Positions 16,747 through 25,147 of a stretch of DNA of 33,437 bases are shown here, one piece after another. The notes beneath the pieces were generated by a model. That model did no database searches. It was not told the origin of the DNA and worked only from the letters and a program-made list of their open reading frames with translations. Within the stretch, counting starts at the first letter, position 1. The number at the start of each line of letters is the position of its first letter. The stretch spans positions 1 through 33,437 of the forward strand of contig DDZV01000024.1 in assembly GCA_002346475.1 (NCBI GenBank). Direction: 5' to 3'. Source of the DNA: Acidobacteria bacterium UBA2999 (GTDB taxonomy: Bacteria; Acidobacteriota; Vicinamibacteria; Vicinamibacterales; UBA2999). The translations under genes were made by a program, and so were the position numbers.

Positions 16747-17617
16747 AACACTCTCTGAATGGTTACACCTGCGTGAGAACACCGACGCTCAAGCTCGATC
16801 TATGTCACTGACAAAATCTGTAGCATCTAAGCTCTCATCAGACCAACCCGTACACATTCTAGATCTTGCTACCGGAACAGGATCTAATATCAGACACCTG
16901 ATAGAGCACCTCCCTACAAGACAACAATGGCTGGTAACAGACAAAGATCAGCAACTGCTCGCAGAGCTTCCGACACAAACAGAGAGATGGTGTCAAACTC
17001 AAGGGTACAAGTTCCAACGTACAAAATTTGGTTACGTGATCCTAGGTACGCACCTAGAGTGTCACATCGAGACACAAACCTTAAACCTTAGCAACCTTGA
17101 CTCCGCCAAGCTCTTCCACGGTCATCATTTAGTGACAGCATCTGCACTACTTGATCTCGTCTCTGCTTCTTGGCTACGTACACTCATCAATCATTGCCAC
17201 GCTGTAGGTGCAGCAATATTATTTACCATCACTTACAACGGTAGTGTTTCCTGTTCTCCGGCTGAACATGAGGATGAACAAATCCTAAAACTGTTCAACC
17301 TCCACCAACAAACAGACAAAGGCCTTGGCGGACGGGCGGAAGGACCTAACGCCATTACTTGTGCAATAGATTGCTTCTCAGAAGTGGGGTACCAGGTTCA
17401 GCGCGAATCAAGCAATTGGACACTCGGCACAAAAGATCAAGAAATTCAACGACAGTTAATAACAGGATGGGGTAAGGCAGTAAAGGAGATCGCACCAGAA
17501 ACTACATCTATGATCAAGAGTTGGGAAACTAGGCGCCTTGCCCATGTCGACGCCAACCGTTCAAAAATAATTGTCGGCCATGATGACATCGCCGCTTTAC
17601 CAACTGAAAAAACCTAG
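16739..17617 (+). CDS. SAM-dependent class I methyltransferase
   Basis: 292 residues from GTG 16739, which overlaps the end of the GT4 gene by 8 nt. The frame is open back to 16655 but that part is simply the glycosyltransferase coding sequence out of frame. Motif I is ILDLATGTGSNIRHL at about residues 39-53, followed by an acidic motif (WLVTDKDQQ). HLVTASALLDLVS is the usual motif after strand 4. The rest diverges from methyltransferases I know. Part of the dehydrogenase-PTPS-GT4 operon, so probably a tailoring enzyme of its product. Confidence 0.85.
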   Translation: MNKTLSEWLHLRENTDAQARSMSLTKSVASKLSSDQPVHILDLATGTGSNIRHLIEHLPTRQQWLVTDKDQQLLAELPTQTERWCQTQGYKFQRTKFGYVILGTHLECHIETQTLNLSNLDSAKLFHGHHLVTASALLDLVSASWLRTLINHCHAVGAAILFTITYNGSVSCSPAEHEDEQILKLFNLHQQTDKGLGGRAEGPNAITCAIDCFSEVGYQVQRESSNWTLGTKDQEIQRQLITGWGKAVKEIAPETTSMIKSWETRRLAHVDANRSKIIVGHDDIAALPTEKT

Positions 17618-17646
17618 GTCAATGACATACACAAGGGAGTAATTTC

Positions 17647-18225
17647 ATGAGTTCCTCGAAATACATGCTTGCAACAGCTATCGCACTGCTTTTAGCAATG
17701 ATCGTGACTAAGAGTGGAAATTGGATTGACGTGGTAGCGCAAACCACCGAACCCTCTCGGTTTCCCTCTGGTATTCGTGGGCTCGCGGACGCACAAGATA
17801 AGCCGCCTAGCCGCCAATGGCTTCTTGACGCCAGAAACGACGCAGAACGATTCCGCCGCCTGCAAATCTACGCTGGTGGCACAGATCAGCAGATGTGGCA
17901 GATTGGCTATCGCTATGAGGAAGTTTATCGAGCCATCATCGATGAGAATTGGGAATTAGCGACATATCATTGGGGCAAATTAAGAAATGTGTTCAACGTC
18001 GCACTAATGAAACGCCCAAATCGGACGCCAAATGCTGAAACCCTATTCCTAGATGATACTTGGCAACTCCTAGCTGCAGCATTGAAAAACAGAGACAGCG
18101 GTGCTGCACAGAACACCTTCCTTCAGGAAAGGCAAGCTTGCATTACCTGTCATGTTGCCGAAGGATTTGAATTTATCAACGGAATGGCAATGTTCGAACA
18201 AACAGCAGCCTTTCCTGAGCAATGA
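17647..18225 (+). CDS. Exported c-type cytochrome (C-terminal heme motif)
   Basis: 192 residues with a clear signal segment (hydrophobic residues about 7-22). A single CxxCH heme-binding motif, C165-ITC-H169, lies near the C-terminus in a cytochrome c-like setting (ERQACITCHVAEGFEFING). The 140 residues before it are helical and contain many Trp, Tyr and Arg, with no recognised fold. GGGAG precedes the ATG at a good distance. It lies 29 nt after the methyltransferase and 48 nt before a diheme cytochrome, so the two cytochromes probably act together in periplasmic electron transfer. Confidence 0.82.
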   Translation: MSSSKYMLATAIALLLAMIVTKSGNWIDVVAQTTEPSRFPSGIRGLADAQDKPPSRQWLLDARNDAERFRRLQIYAGGTDQQMWQIGYRYEEVYRAIIDENWELATYHWGKLRNVFNVALMKRPNRTPNAETLFLDDTWQLLAAALKNRDSGAAQNTFLQERQACITCHVAEGFEFINGMAMFEQTAAFPEQ

Positions 18226-18273
18226 ATCGATAAATATGTCTACATCCGTCGCTTTCATACAAGGAGAAGCCTA

Positions 18274-19269
18274 GTGCCCTGTCGTTATGAACATCTCGTT
18301 ACAGGTGTGATTGCCATCATCCTGCTCAGTATGCCAACCGTTGCGCAACAGCGGGAAGTCGATGGAGCTAACGCAGTACTGCCATGGGCGTTTGTACTCA
18401 ACGACCCGGCACCAGCCGATGCAACTGTGCCCAACCCCAATGAGATTGTTACTGTCCCTGGCTCCAGTGTATCGATGCCACGATCGGCAATTAACATTCA
18501 AAATGGTCCACCCGACTGGCACCCGGACGGCCATCCACCCATGCCCACACTCGTGTCCACCGGCGATGGAAACGACGTAGTGGCATGCGGCTACTGCCAC
18601 TTGCCAAACGGACAGGGAAAACCGGAAAACGCTAGTCTCGCCGGGCAACCATACGACTACATCGTGCAACAGATGGCGGACTGGCGAAAGGGGCTGCGCA
18701 AGCCTGGTGAACCAAGAATGGCTCCACCCTCCTTCATGGAGCGGATTGGGTTAGCTGCTACCGATGAACAAGCACGGGTAGCTGCTGAATATTTTTCGTC
18801 AATGGACTTTAAACAATGGGTTCGTGTAGTGGAAACTGACATGGTACCGAAGACACGGTTCTCTGGTTGGATCCACAAAGTGATCGACAACGGCGGGATG
18901 GAGCCAATCGGTACCCGTGTGGTCGAAACCCCTGAGAATTTACGACAAACTGAGTTGCGTGATGACGCTTCTGGCTTCGTCGCCTATGTACCCATGGGGG
19001 CTATCGCGCGAGGAAAAAATCTAGTGGTAACGGGTGGCAATGGAAAGACCACGGTGTGTGCCACCTGTCATGGTCCAGAACTGAAAGGACTAGGCCCGGT
19101 GCCAGCGCTTGCTGGTCGCTCTCCAAGTTATATTGCACGCCAGCTCTATGACCTGCAAACAGGCGTACGGAATGGCGCATGGTCAGATCTCATGGACGCA
19201 ACTGTTGCTAATCTCACGGTTGAGGATATTGTGAATATCGTGGCGTACACTGCAAGCCTCTCACCGTAA
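18274..19269 (+). CDS. Diheme c-type cytochrome, exported
   Basis: 331 residues, GTG start with AAGGAG 8 nt upstream. A signal peptide ends near AQQ (residues 24-26). Two c4/c553-like heme domains carry C105-GYC-H109 and C262-ATC-H266. Each is followed by the typical pattern of Leu-Ala-Gly-Gln/Arg, a Tyr and an aromatic-rich helix (SLAGQPYDYIVQQM; ALAGRSPSYIARQL). About 90 residues link the domains. Such proteins shuttle electrons between a periplasmic dehydrogenase and terminal oxidases. No partner dehydrogenase with a PQQ or molybdenum site is adjacent, so the electron source is unknown. Confidence 0.9.
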   Translation: MPCRYEHLVTGVIAIILLSMPTVAQQREVDGANAVLPWAFVLNDPAPADATVPNPNEIVTVPGSSVSMPRSAINIQNGPPDWHPDGHPPMPTLVSTGDGNDVVACGYCHLPNGQGKPENASLAGQPYDYIVQQMADWRKGLRKPGEPRMAPPSFMERIGLAATDEQARVAAEYFSSMDFKQWVRVVETDMVPKTRFSGWIHKVIDNGGMEPIGTRVVETPENLRQTELRDDASGFVAYVPMGAIARGKNLVVTGGNGKTTVCATCHGPELKGLGPVPALAGRSPSYIARQLYDLQTGVRNGAWSDLMDATVANLTVEDIVNIVAYTASLSP

Positions 19270-19297
19270 TGTCTGGAACTGCATCAGTAGCCTGCCA

Positions 19298-19312
19298 CTG
19301 TTTTTTAAACAG
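19298..19312. terminator. Short hairpin between convergent genes
   Basis: CTGTTT-TTT-AAACAG forms a 6-bp stem between the cytochrome and reductase stops. The stem is AT-rich and short, so this is a weak candidate for a shared terminator. Confidence 0.3.
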
Positions 19313-19322
19313 CAGCGTTCTG

Positions 19323-20303
19323 TCAAATAATTCGTGTGACAGGTGGGATTGAAGATAGAGAAGACTTTTTATCACTTCCTGCAACAGAGACTTTTAGATC
19401 ACAGTCAAAAAGGACATCTCCGCCCATCCGGAAAACGCGATATCCTGGACGAAGACAGTCACGCAGACTCGCGTGTGGCGACATGCGAATTGCTGGACGA
19501 CCATCACCAATTAGCAATGGAGCAATAGCAATATGGAGACGGTCGAGCAAGTCAACTTCTAAAAAAGCAGAGACTGTCACGCCGCCGCCTTCTACAAACA
19601 ACCGTGAATATCCACGTGTGTGCAACAAATCTACTAACTGTAACAAGTCATGCTTTGGTTGCGTGTCGTCAATGCCAGCAATAGTTGCATTGCCAAACAT
19701 AGTTTCCCCGGGACGAATTTTTGATTGAGCACAAACGTACAATGTCTGGGCAACGCCATCTGTGAATACACGATAGTTTGACTGAAGCCGACGCGTTGGA
19801 TCAAAAATGACCCTGATTGGGTTTCGACCGGTAACATGACGTGTTGTAAGTTGTGGGTCATCAGCAGCTACCGTGCCTGCTCCAACAATCACGGCGTTAC
19901 ACAATGCACGCATCCGGTGAAGATGTACGATGTTGTCATTCCCAGTAACAAACTGTGAATCACCAGAATGTGTTGCAATAAAACCATCTAAGCTTTGCCC
20001 AAGATGACCGATGGTCATTGGACGGGTTGTCGTTGAACTACATATAGGCAGGTATAAGTCAAACAACTCATCCTGCGGATTATCCGGTGATAGTCGAGAT
20101 TGCCACCCTCTATCTGGAGACCATCCAAGCACAGCGGACTGATCGGATTCCACTGGTTTCAACTGCCCAGCCTTATCAAATCGAAATAAAGTGGCATGAC
20201 CTGCACGCTCAAGCTCTTCGGACATGGAACTAGCTAACTGAATAACATTCCAGGCAGTATTCGCTACTTCATGTTTCCCCGCTGAGGACAAGTCTAATGA
20301 CAC
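19323..20303 (-). CDS. RibD C-terminal-domain reductase (dihydrofolate-reductase-fold, pyrimidine/pterin reductase-like)
   Basis: 326 residues. Residues 1-90 are an unrecognised N-terminal region. From about residue 94 the RibD-C/DHFR-like fold is plain: RPMTIGHLGQSLDGFIA, then VGAGTVAADDPQLTTR (140-155) for NADPH and substrate binding. RLFVEGGGVTVSAFL near residue 238 is the hallmark GGxxxxxxF loop. The deaminase half of bifunctional RibD is missing. In riboflavin synthesis this domain reduces the ribosyl side chain of a pyrimidine; relatives reduce dihydropterins. Located on the opposite strand beside the PTPS-GT4 operon and facing it, it may reduce an intermediate of that pathway. Free-standing copies with this leader are, as I recall, common near such clusters. 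Confidence 0.87.
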   Translation of the reverse strand: MSLDLSSAGKHEVANTAWNVIQLASSMSEELERAGHATLFRFDKAGQLKPVESDQSAVLGWSPDRGWQSRLSPDNPQDELFDLYLPICSSTTTRPMTIGHLGQSLDGFIATHSGDSQFVTGNDNIVHLHRMRALCNAVIVGAGTVAADDPQLTTRHVTGRNPIRVIFDPTRRLQSNYRVFTDGVAQTLYVCAQSKIRPGETMFGNATIAGIDDTQPKHDLLQLVDLLHTRGYSRLFVEGGGVTVSAFLEVDLLDRLHIAIAPLLIGDGRPAIRMSPHASLRDCLRPGYRVFRMGGDVLFDCDLKVSVAGSDKKSSLSSIPPVTRII

Positions 20304-20430
20304 TCGTTAAAACCTCCCATGGGACATTCATCATCTGGCGTGTAATACCCCAGTTTCTTAGAACTATGACATCGGGCGTCCAGGAAGCCAACTAGCATTC
20401 GCTAAAAGATGCGTTAATGTTAGAGCGCAG

Positions 20431-21279
20431 ATGCCAGAATTTGACATTGAGCAGGTTCGACATTATTACGATCAAAACACACCGGCCTTCGTCTCCCTCG
20501 GGCAGGGTGGAAAACTTGGAGCGCTGCACCGTGCAGTTTGGGGTCCGGGTGTTCACACCCGCCAGGACGCATTTCGCTACGTCGAAAATAAGCTTCTAGA
20601 GAGGCTCAGACATCTCTCCCCTGTCTCTGAAGTGCCGCACGTTGTAGACCTTGGCTGTGGTGTCGGTGGAAGCTTGTGTTATCTAGCTGAACACCTACCG
20701 ATACGCGGTACTGGTATCACGCTGAGTCCTGTTCAAGCTCGCCTGGCCTCTGAACGTATCAAAGCAGCAGGCCTTTCTAAACAGATTGCATGTCTTGAGG
20801 GTGACTACACTGCTCTCCCAACAAAGCTAGGACATGCAGATCTTGCTTACGCCATCGAGTCGTTTGTTCATGGACAAGTGCCAGATCAGTTTTTTCGTGC
20901 ATGCAGCAACCTCGTGCGGCCAGGTGGAGTGCTAGCAATCTGTGACGACTTCCGCCGTCCTACAAGTGGACCGACATCTGAGCGTGCAATTGCACGCTTC
21001 TGCAAAGGCTGGAAGATCAATGCCTTGCTAGAATCGAACGAACTCCATACACTGGCACGCCAGGCTGGTTTCGAACACGAATCTACCCTAGATCTTTCAC
21101 AGTATCTTGAGATCCGACGGCCACGGGATCGTATGATTGCGGCCTTGGTGTCACTGCTTGGATGGCTTCCACTTGATCGGACGCGGTTCGGACACGTCAT
21201 TGGAGGCAACGCACTCCAGGAATGTTTAGAAAAAGGCTGGATCGGATATGACCTGATCTTGTTCAAACGCAACGACTGA
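20431..21279 (+). CDS. SAM-dependent methyltransferase (UbiE/tocopherol-methyltransferase-like)
   Basis: 282 residues from ATG 20431; no good ribosome site is seen, but the start fits the family (EQVRHYYDQNTPAF). Motif I is VVDLGCGVGGSL (about 71-82) and the post-I stretch is GTGITLSPVQARLASER. AYAIESFVHGQVPDQFFRAC and the LVRPGGVLAICDDF strand follow. The ITLSPxQ segment is shared with cyclopropane-fatty-acid-synthase-like and gamma-tocopherol methyltransferases acting on small or lipid substrates. It is divergent from the RibD-type gene across 127 nt, which should contain both promoters. It may be a further tailoring step, though its link to the pathway is weaker than for the other operon genes. 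Confidence 0.86.
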   Translation: MPEFDIEQVRHYYDQNTPAFVSLGQGGKLGALHRAVWGPGVHTRQDAFRYVENKLLERLRHLSPVSEVPHVVDLGCGVGGSLCYLAEHLPIRGTGITLSPVQARLASERIKAAGLSKQIACLEGDYTALPTKLGHADLAYAIESFVHGQVPDQFFRACSNLVRPGGVLAICDDFRRPTSGPTSERAIARFCKGWKINALLESNELHTLARQAGFEHESTLDLSQYLEIRRPRDRMIAALVSLLGWLPLDRTRFGHVIGGNALQECLEKGWIGYDLILFKRND

Positions 21280-21289
21280 AACAGTCAAA

Positions 21290-21739
21290 CTACCCAGAGA
21301 GGCTCAGAGGCAAGCGCTTCCCTCCAAGGGCAAGCGCTAAGAGGCCACCCATTACTGGGAAACCATAAGCATTAATAAAATAGCTATAGTGAAAGATCAC
21401 ATCTGATGCGTAATGAAAGTTCAACACCATCAAGAGAGTGAGTGTGGCAGTCAGTCGTACCCGAAACCCGCAAATCAATGCTAGTCCGGCTGCTAGCTCT
21501 CCAAAGAGCACTAATCGGGCAAAAACAGGTGCTCCAGGAATAGCAATTGTTTCCAAATACCATCGGTTTATAGCTCCTGCACTTGCACTCCATTCCTGTA
21601 ACAGTCCCAAAAGCATGCCACTGTCAGTCAACCAAGCACGTTTATCAATCCCCATAGAAAGAATAAATACACCAAGCAATACTGCTAATACGCGAAGCGC
21701 CGCCGCACTTGACCCACCACTCATCGCGCTGCTCCCCAT
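21290..21739 (-). CDS. DoxX family membrane protein
   Basis: 149 residues from ATG 21739, chosen because GAGGAGGAAGC stands directly upstream; the open frame reaches 21796. Four hydrophobic helices are visible: LRVLAVLLGVFILSMG, FARLVLFGELAAGLALICG, TATLTLLMVLNF and PVMGGLLALAL. A loop reads LRVRLTA-like (FRVRLTATLT). DoxX-type proteins include a subunit of thiosulfate:quinone oxidoreductase and many uncharacterised quinone-linked or stress-related membrane proteins. It converges with the methyltransferase across only 10 nt. Function beyond family is unknown. Confidence 0.83.
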   Translation of the reverse strand: MGSSAMSGGSSAAALRVLAVLLGVFILSMGIDKRAWLTDSGMLLGLLQEWSASAGAINRWYLETIAIPGAPVFARLVLFGELAAGLALICGFRVRLTATLTLLMVLNFHYASDVIFHYSYFINAYGFPVMGGLLALALGGKRLPLSLSG

Positions 21740-21793
21740 TGCTTCCTCCTCATAGCCTTTGGACCGTGCTGAGCGAGATTCTACGTCGCAACA

Positions 21794-21863
21794 CACATAG
21801 TGCCAACTCCACTATGTGCAATGGAATTCTTTTAGAATACTTGATCGTCCCTGATCCCAGGGA
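21794..21863. promoter_or_regulatory. Three successive inverted repeats in a divergent promoter region
   Basis: CACATAGTG / CACTATGTG (9 bp, 7-nt spacer, 21794-21818), ATTCT / AGAAT (21826-21838) and TCCCTG / CAGGGA (21848-21863). They sit between the divergent DoxX and beta-propeller genes and are candidate operators; see findings. Confidence 0.4.
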
Positions 21864-21975
21864 TAAGCTCGCTACTGATATTCTCTTCTCTAGCAAAGAC
21901 TTTAGAAAAAGTGTGTAATAACTACGCGCAATTCATCAATAATCGCAAGGTAAGATAAGACAAGATAGGAACATA

Positions 21976-23427
21976 ATGTTGCGACGCATTTTAAAATTTG
22001 GAGCTCTGAGCCTAGTTGGATTGGCTGTTCTGTCTGGCGTGCTTTACCAGTTCTTTGGTTTACGGATAGTAATGATGGGTGGCGGGATGCCAACACTGCA
22101 ATTTGTCATGAATCCCGAGGAACAAGCTGAACTTATTGCTCAGCACCGCGCTAGACAGCGAGATAGTTTCGAGGTGGAACCCTCTGCTGCTGCGACAACT
22201 ACGCCCACGCTAGTTGAACCATCAAGCCCGCCTGAACAGGCCGCTGTAATTGCAACCACGCCATCAAGCTGGACTGACTTTCGTGGACCGCTGCGCAACG
22301 GTGAATACAGTGAACTCCCTATTCTCACTGACTGGCCTGCTAAGGGCCTGCAACCGATCTGGAAACAGCCTATTGGTGGGGGGTACGCCTCTTTTACAAT
22401 CTCCCACGGACGAGCCTTTACGATTGAGCAACGTGGACGCGAAGAGGTAGTTGCAGCGTACGACGTTGCAACTGGTCAAGAGTTGTGGACGAATGCCTGG
22501 CCGGCCTTCTTTACAGAAAGACTTGGCGGTGACGGCCCGCGAGCAACGCCTACCCTGTTTGATGGCCTCGTCTATGCACTTGGTGCAGAAGGGGAACTCC
22601 GTTGCCTCGATGAAGAGACCGGCCAAGTACGGTGGCGTACAAATATCCTAGAAGACGCCGGAGCCAACAACGTTATCTGGGGCATGTCGGCATCTCCTCT
22701 GATCGTAGATGAGACTGTCATTGTGCTCCCGGGAGGATCAAACGGCCGGTCGGTGGTCGCGTACAACCGCCATGATGGTGCAACCGTCTGGACAGCCTTA
22801 GATGACCGCGCAGCGTATGCCTCTCCAATGCTCGTAACGCTTGGGGGCGTTCGGCAATTATTGGTCTTCACAGCAGAGCGCCTCGCCGGGTTAACACCCA
22901 ACGATGGAACGCTTCTCTGGGAGTACCCGTGGGGAACGTACAACGACATCACTGTTGCCCAACCGCTACTCCTTGGCAATGGACGGGTTTTTATCTCATC
23001 TAGTTACGGCACAGGTGCAGCAGTCGTTGAAATTTCTGCGTCTGGCGACATCTTAGAGGTACGTGAAGTCTGGCGTAGTAACCGGATGAAAAATAAATTC
23101 ACTAGCTCTGTGCTCTATGACGGTTTTATTTATGGACTCGACGAAGCAATCCTAGCGTGCATCGATCCAGCCACTGGCGAACTGCAATGGAAAGGCGGTC
23201 GGTATGGCTATGGCCAGGTAATGCTCGCAAGTGGTCACCTCATTGTCCTAACCGAAGATGGGGACCTGGCACTCGTGCGGGCCACCCCAGGCGAACACGA
23301 AGAACTTGCACGCTTCCCCGTGCTTGACAGTAAAACTTGGAATCACCCAGCCATGGCCGGAGGATATTTATTGGTCCGCAGTCTCGGCGAGATGGCAGCG
23401 TTCGACCTACGACAGAACTCGGAATAA
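21976..23427 (+). CDS. Membrane-anchored PQQ-like beta-propeller protein
   Basis: 483 residues, AGGA 7 nt before ATG 21976. An N-terminal hydrophobic anchor (about residues 6-30) is followed by a Ser/Pro/Thr-rich linker to about residue 95. The remainder is a seven- or eight-bladed propeller with repeats of the PQQ/WD type: VVAAYDVATGQELWTNAWP, LRCLDEETGQVRWRTN, VVAYNRHDGATVWTA, LAGLTPNDGTLLWEYPW and ILACIDPATGELQWKGG. No cytochrome domain or canonical quinoprotein dehydrogenase residues are evident. It is probably a periplasmic binding or scaffold propeller like BamB relatives rather than an enzyme. The downstream exported hydrolase is 66 nt away. Confidence 0.88.
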   Translation: MLRRILKFGALSLVGLAVLSGVLYQFFGLRIVMMGGGMPTLQFVMNPEEQAELIAQHRARQRDSFEVEPSAAATTTPTLVEPSSPPEQAAVIATTPSSWTDFRGPLRNGEYSELPILTDWPAKGLQPIWKQPIGGGYASFTISHGRAFTIEQRGREEVVAAYDVATGQELWTNAWPAFFTERLGGDGPRATPTLFDGLVYALGAEGELRCLDEETGQVRWRTNILEDAGANNVIWGMSASPLIVDETVIVLPGGSNGRSVVAYNRHDGATVWTALDDRAAYASPMLVTLGGVRQLLVFTAERLAGLTPNDGTLLWEYPWGTYNDITVAQPLLLGNGRVFISSSYGTGAAVVEISASGDILEVREVWRSNRMKNKFTSSVLYDGFIYGLDEAILACIDPATGELQWKGGRYGYGQVMLASGHLIVLTEDGDLALVRATPGEHEELARFPVLDSKTWNHPAMAGGYLLVRSLGEMAAFDLRQNSE

Positions 23428-23493
23428 AAGATGTTTCACTCTAAATACAACCCTGTGTAACAACCAGGGGATCAATCAAGAACAGGATTAAGA

Positions 23494-25086
23494 ATGAATA
23501 TGAGATTCAGTGCACTTGTAATAGCGGTCTTTGTAAGCGCGTGTGCGTCACAAACACCCGAACAACTCGTAAATGATGCCGCCGGAGCTCTCGGTGGTCA
23601 GGATCGCATTCTGGCGATCGAGACGCTCACCATCGAAGGCGAAGGCGTTGCAGGCTCGCTGGGACAAAACCTCGGGGCAGCCGGGGCGATTCACGCTAAT
23701 TCGATCCTGGGATTCAAGCAAGAGATCGATGTTGCCCAACAGCGTATGAGTCAGCAGTACAGCTCTGAGCGACAGTTTACCTTTGTACTTCCACCGTTTA
23801 GTGGCCCGGTGCACTCGGTGATTGATGGCGACATCGCGTACAACGTGGGCACAGATGGCACAGCGCGACCCGGAGGCAACGCGGCTGCTCAGCAGATTGA
23901 AATGCTGCGTCATCCAATCACAATTATCCGTGCAGCACTTGAAGAGGGTGCAACGATCAGTCCTATACGCGAGGATGGGGATGCCGACGTTGTAGATGTC
24001 ACTACGGTAAAAGGACACGAGATTACGCTAACCATTGACCGTGACACGCATTTGCCGCAGTCGGTGTCGAACATGATCTTCAACGGCCTTCTTGGTGACG
24101 TAGCAGTTGTGACGTCTTTCTTGGACTACGAAGATCTCGACGGTGTGATGTTGCCAACGCGTATCAAAACAGTAGTCGACGAGAAATACCAGTTCCTGCA
24201 ACGCGAGATCGAAGTAGCAACAAATACGTTGGACGCTGACTTGAATCACCTTGCAGCGCCTGAATCCGTGACAGCAGCGGAAACATCGGGTGGCGGTGGC
24301 GGCTTCCCCGGCGACGGCCAGCTACCCCCCATCGTAGTAACCGAGCTCGCCCCGGGCATTCACCATTTCGGTGGGCGCGAGGCATCCGGTGGATTCCAGT
24401 ACAACATGGTACTAGTCGAGTTCGAGGATCATACGGAACTCATCGAGCCCAGTAGCCATGCCCTCACACTTCAGGCCATTGAGAAGGCGCGGGAGATTTT
24501 GCCTGACAAGCCCGTGACCAAGATGATCGTGACCCATTCGCACTCTGATCACGCCGCTGGCGCTCGTACCGCGGTGGCGGAGGGCCTCGGCCTGGTGGTG
24601 CACGAATCGGCTGCGGAGTACTTTGACGATATCATTCGGCGCCCGTTTGCCAGTAATCCTGACTATCTGGCCATGAACCCAGTGGTAGAGCCACAACCGA
24701 CTGTCGGTGTGGGGGACCATCTTCGGGTAAAAGACGCCACGCAGACGATGGATATTTATCACTTCCCCGGTAACGCCCATGCCGACCACATGCTCTACGT
24801 CCACTTCCCGGAGCATGGGATCGCGGTCGATGCTGACATGTACAACATGGACCCTGGGCCAAGCTACCCAGCGCCGGACATCTGGCCGGCCTCGATGAAA
24901 ACGGGCGTCATCCCAAACTTCAACCTGGTCTGGATCGACGCCTTCTATAACGAGATCGATCGGCGCGAACTCAACGTCGACTGGCACGTACCAATTCACG
25001 GAGTTGTGGTACGGCGCGAGCGTCTCGAGGCCTACCGTGCCCTGTGGACTGAAGATGGACTAATGAGGCTTGAGGACGTGGAATAG
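23494..25086 (+). CDS. Exported lipoprotein with metallo-beta-lactamase-fold hydrolase domain
   Basis: 530 residues. The start has a lipobox, VSACAS, with Cys17 as the lipid site. Residues about 25-255 form an all-beta region resembling LolA/outer-membrane-lipoprotein-sorting folds. After a Gly-rich linker (SGGGGGFPG) residues about 280-525 are a metallo-beta-lactamase domain. It has H348-S-H350-S-D352-H353, a further His429 in GNAHADH, Asp446/Asp448, and His498/His502 near the end. The dinuclear metal site therefore looks complete. Substrate is unknown. Third positions look richer in G and C than in neighbouring genes, especially 24200-25050. Confidence 0.88.
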   Translation: MNMRFSALVIAVFVSACASQTPEQLVNDAAGALGGQDRILAIETLTIEGEGVAGSLGQNLGAAGAIHANSILGFKQEIDVAQQRMSQQYSSERQFTFVLPPFSGPVHSVIDGDIAYNVGTDGTARPGGNAAAQQIEMLRHPITIIRAALEEGATISPIREDGDADVVDVTTVKGHEITLTIDRDTHLPQSVSNMIFNGLLGDVAVVTSFLDYEDLDGVMLPTRIKTVVDEKYQFLQREIEVATNTLDADLNHLAAPESVTAAETSGGGGGFPGDGQLPPIVVTELAPGIHHFGGREASGGFQYNMVLVEFEDHTELIEPSSHALTLQAIEKAREILPDKPVTKMIVTHSHSDHAAGARTAVAEGLGLVVHESAAEYFDDIIRRPFASNPDYLAMNPVVEPQPTVGVGDHLRVKDATQTMDIYHFPGNAHADHMLYVHFPEHGIAVDADMYNMDPGPSYPAPDIWPASMKTGVIPNFNLVWIDAFYNEIDRRELNVDWHVPIHGVVVRRERLEAYRALWTEDGLMRLEDVE

Positions 25087-25147
25087 CGGGTAAGAAAAAT
25101 TAAAGGCCAGCTTCCTACTGAACGCTGACCCCACTCAGGAGACTTAA

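Noticed and set aside
24412..24999. 195-codon antisense ORF inside the MBL-fold gene
   Set aside because: Shadow of the G/C-rich coding strand; translation is rich in His, Val and Arg with no family pattern, while the plus-strand gene has clear motifs.
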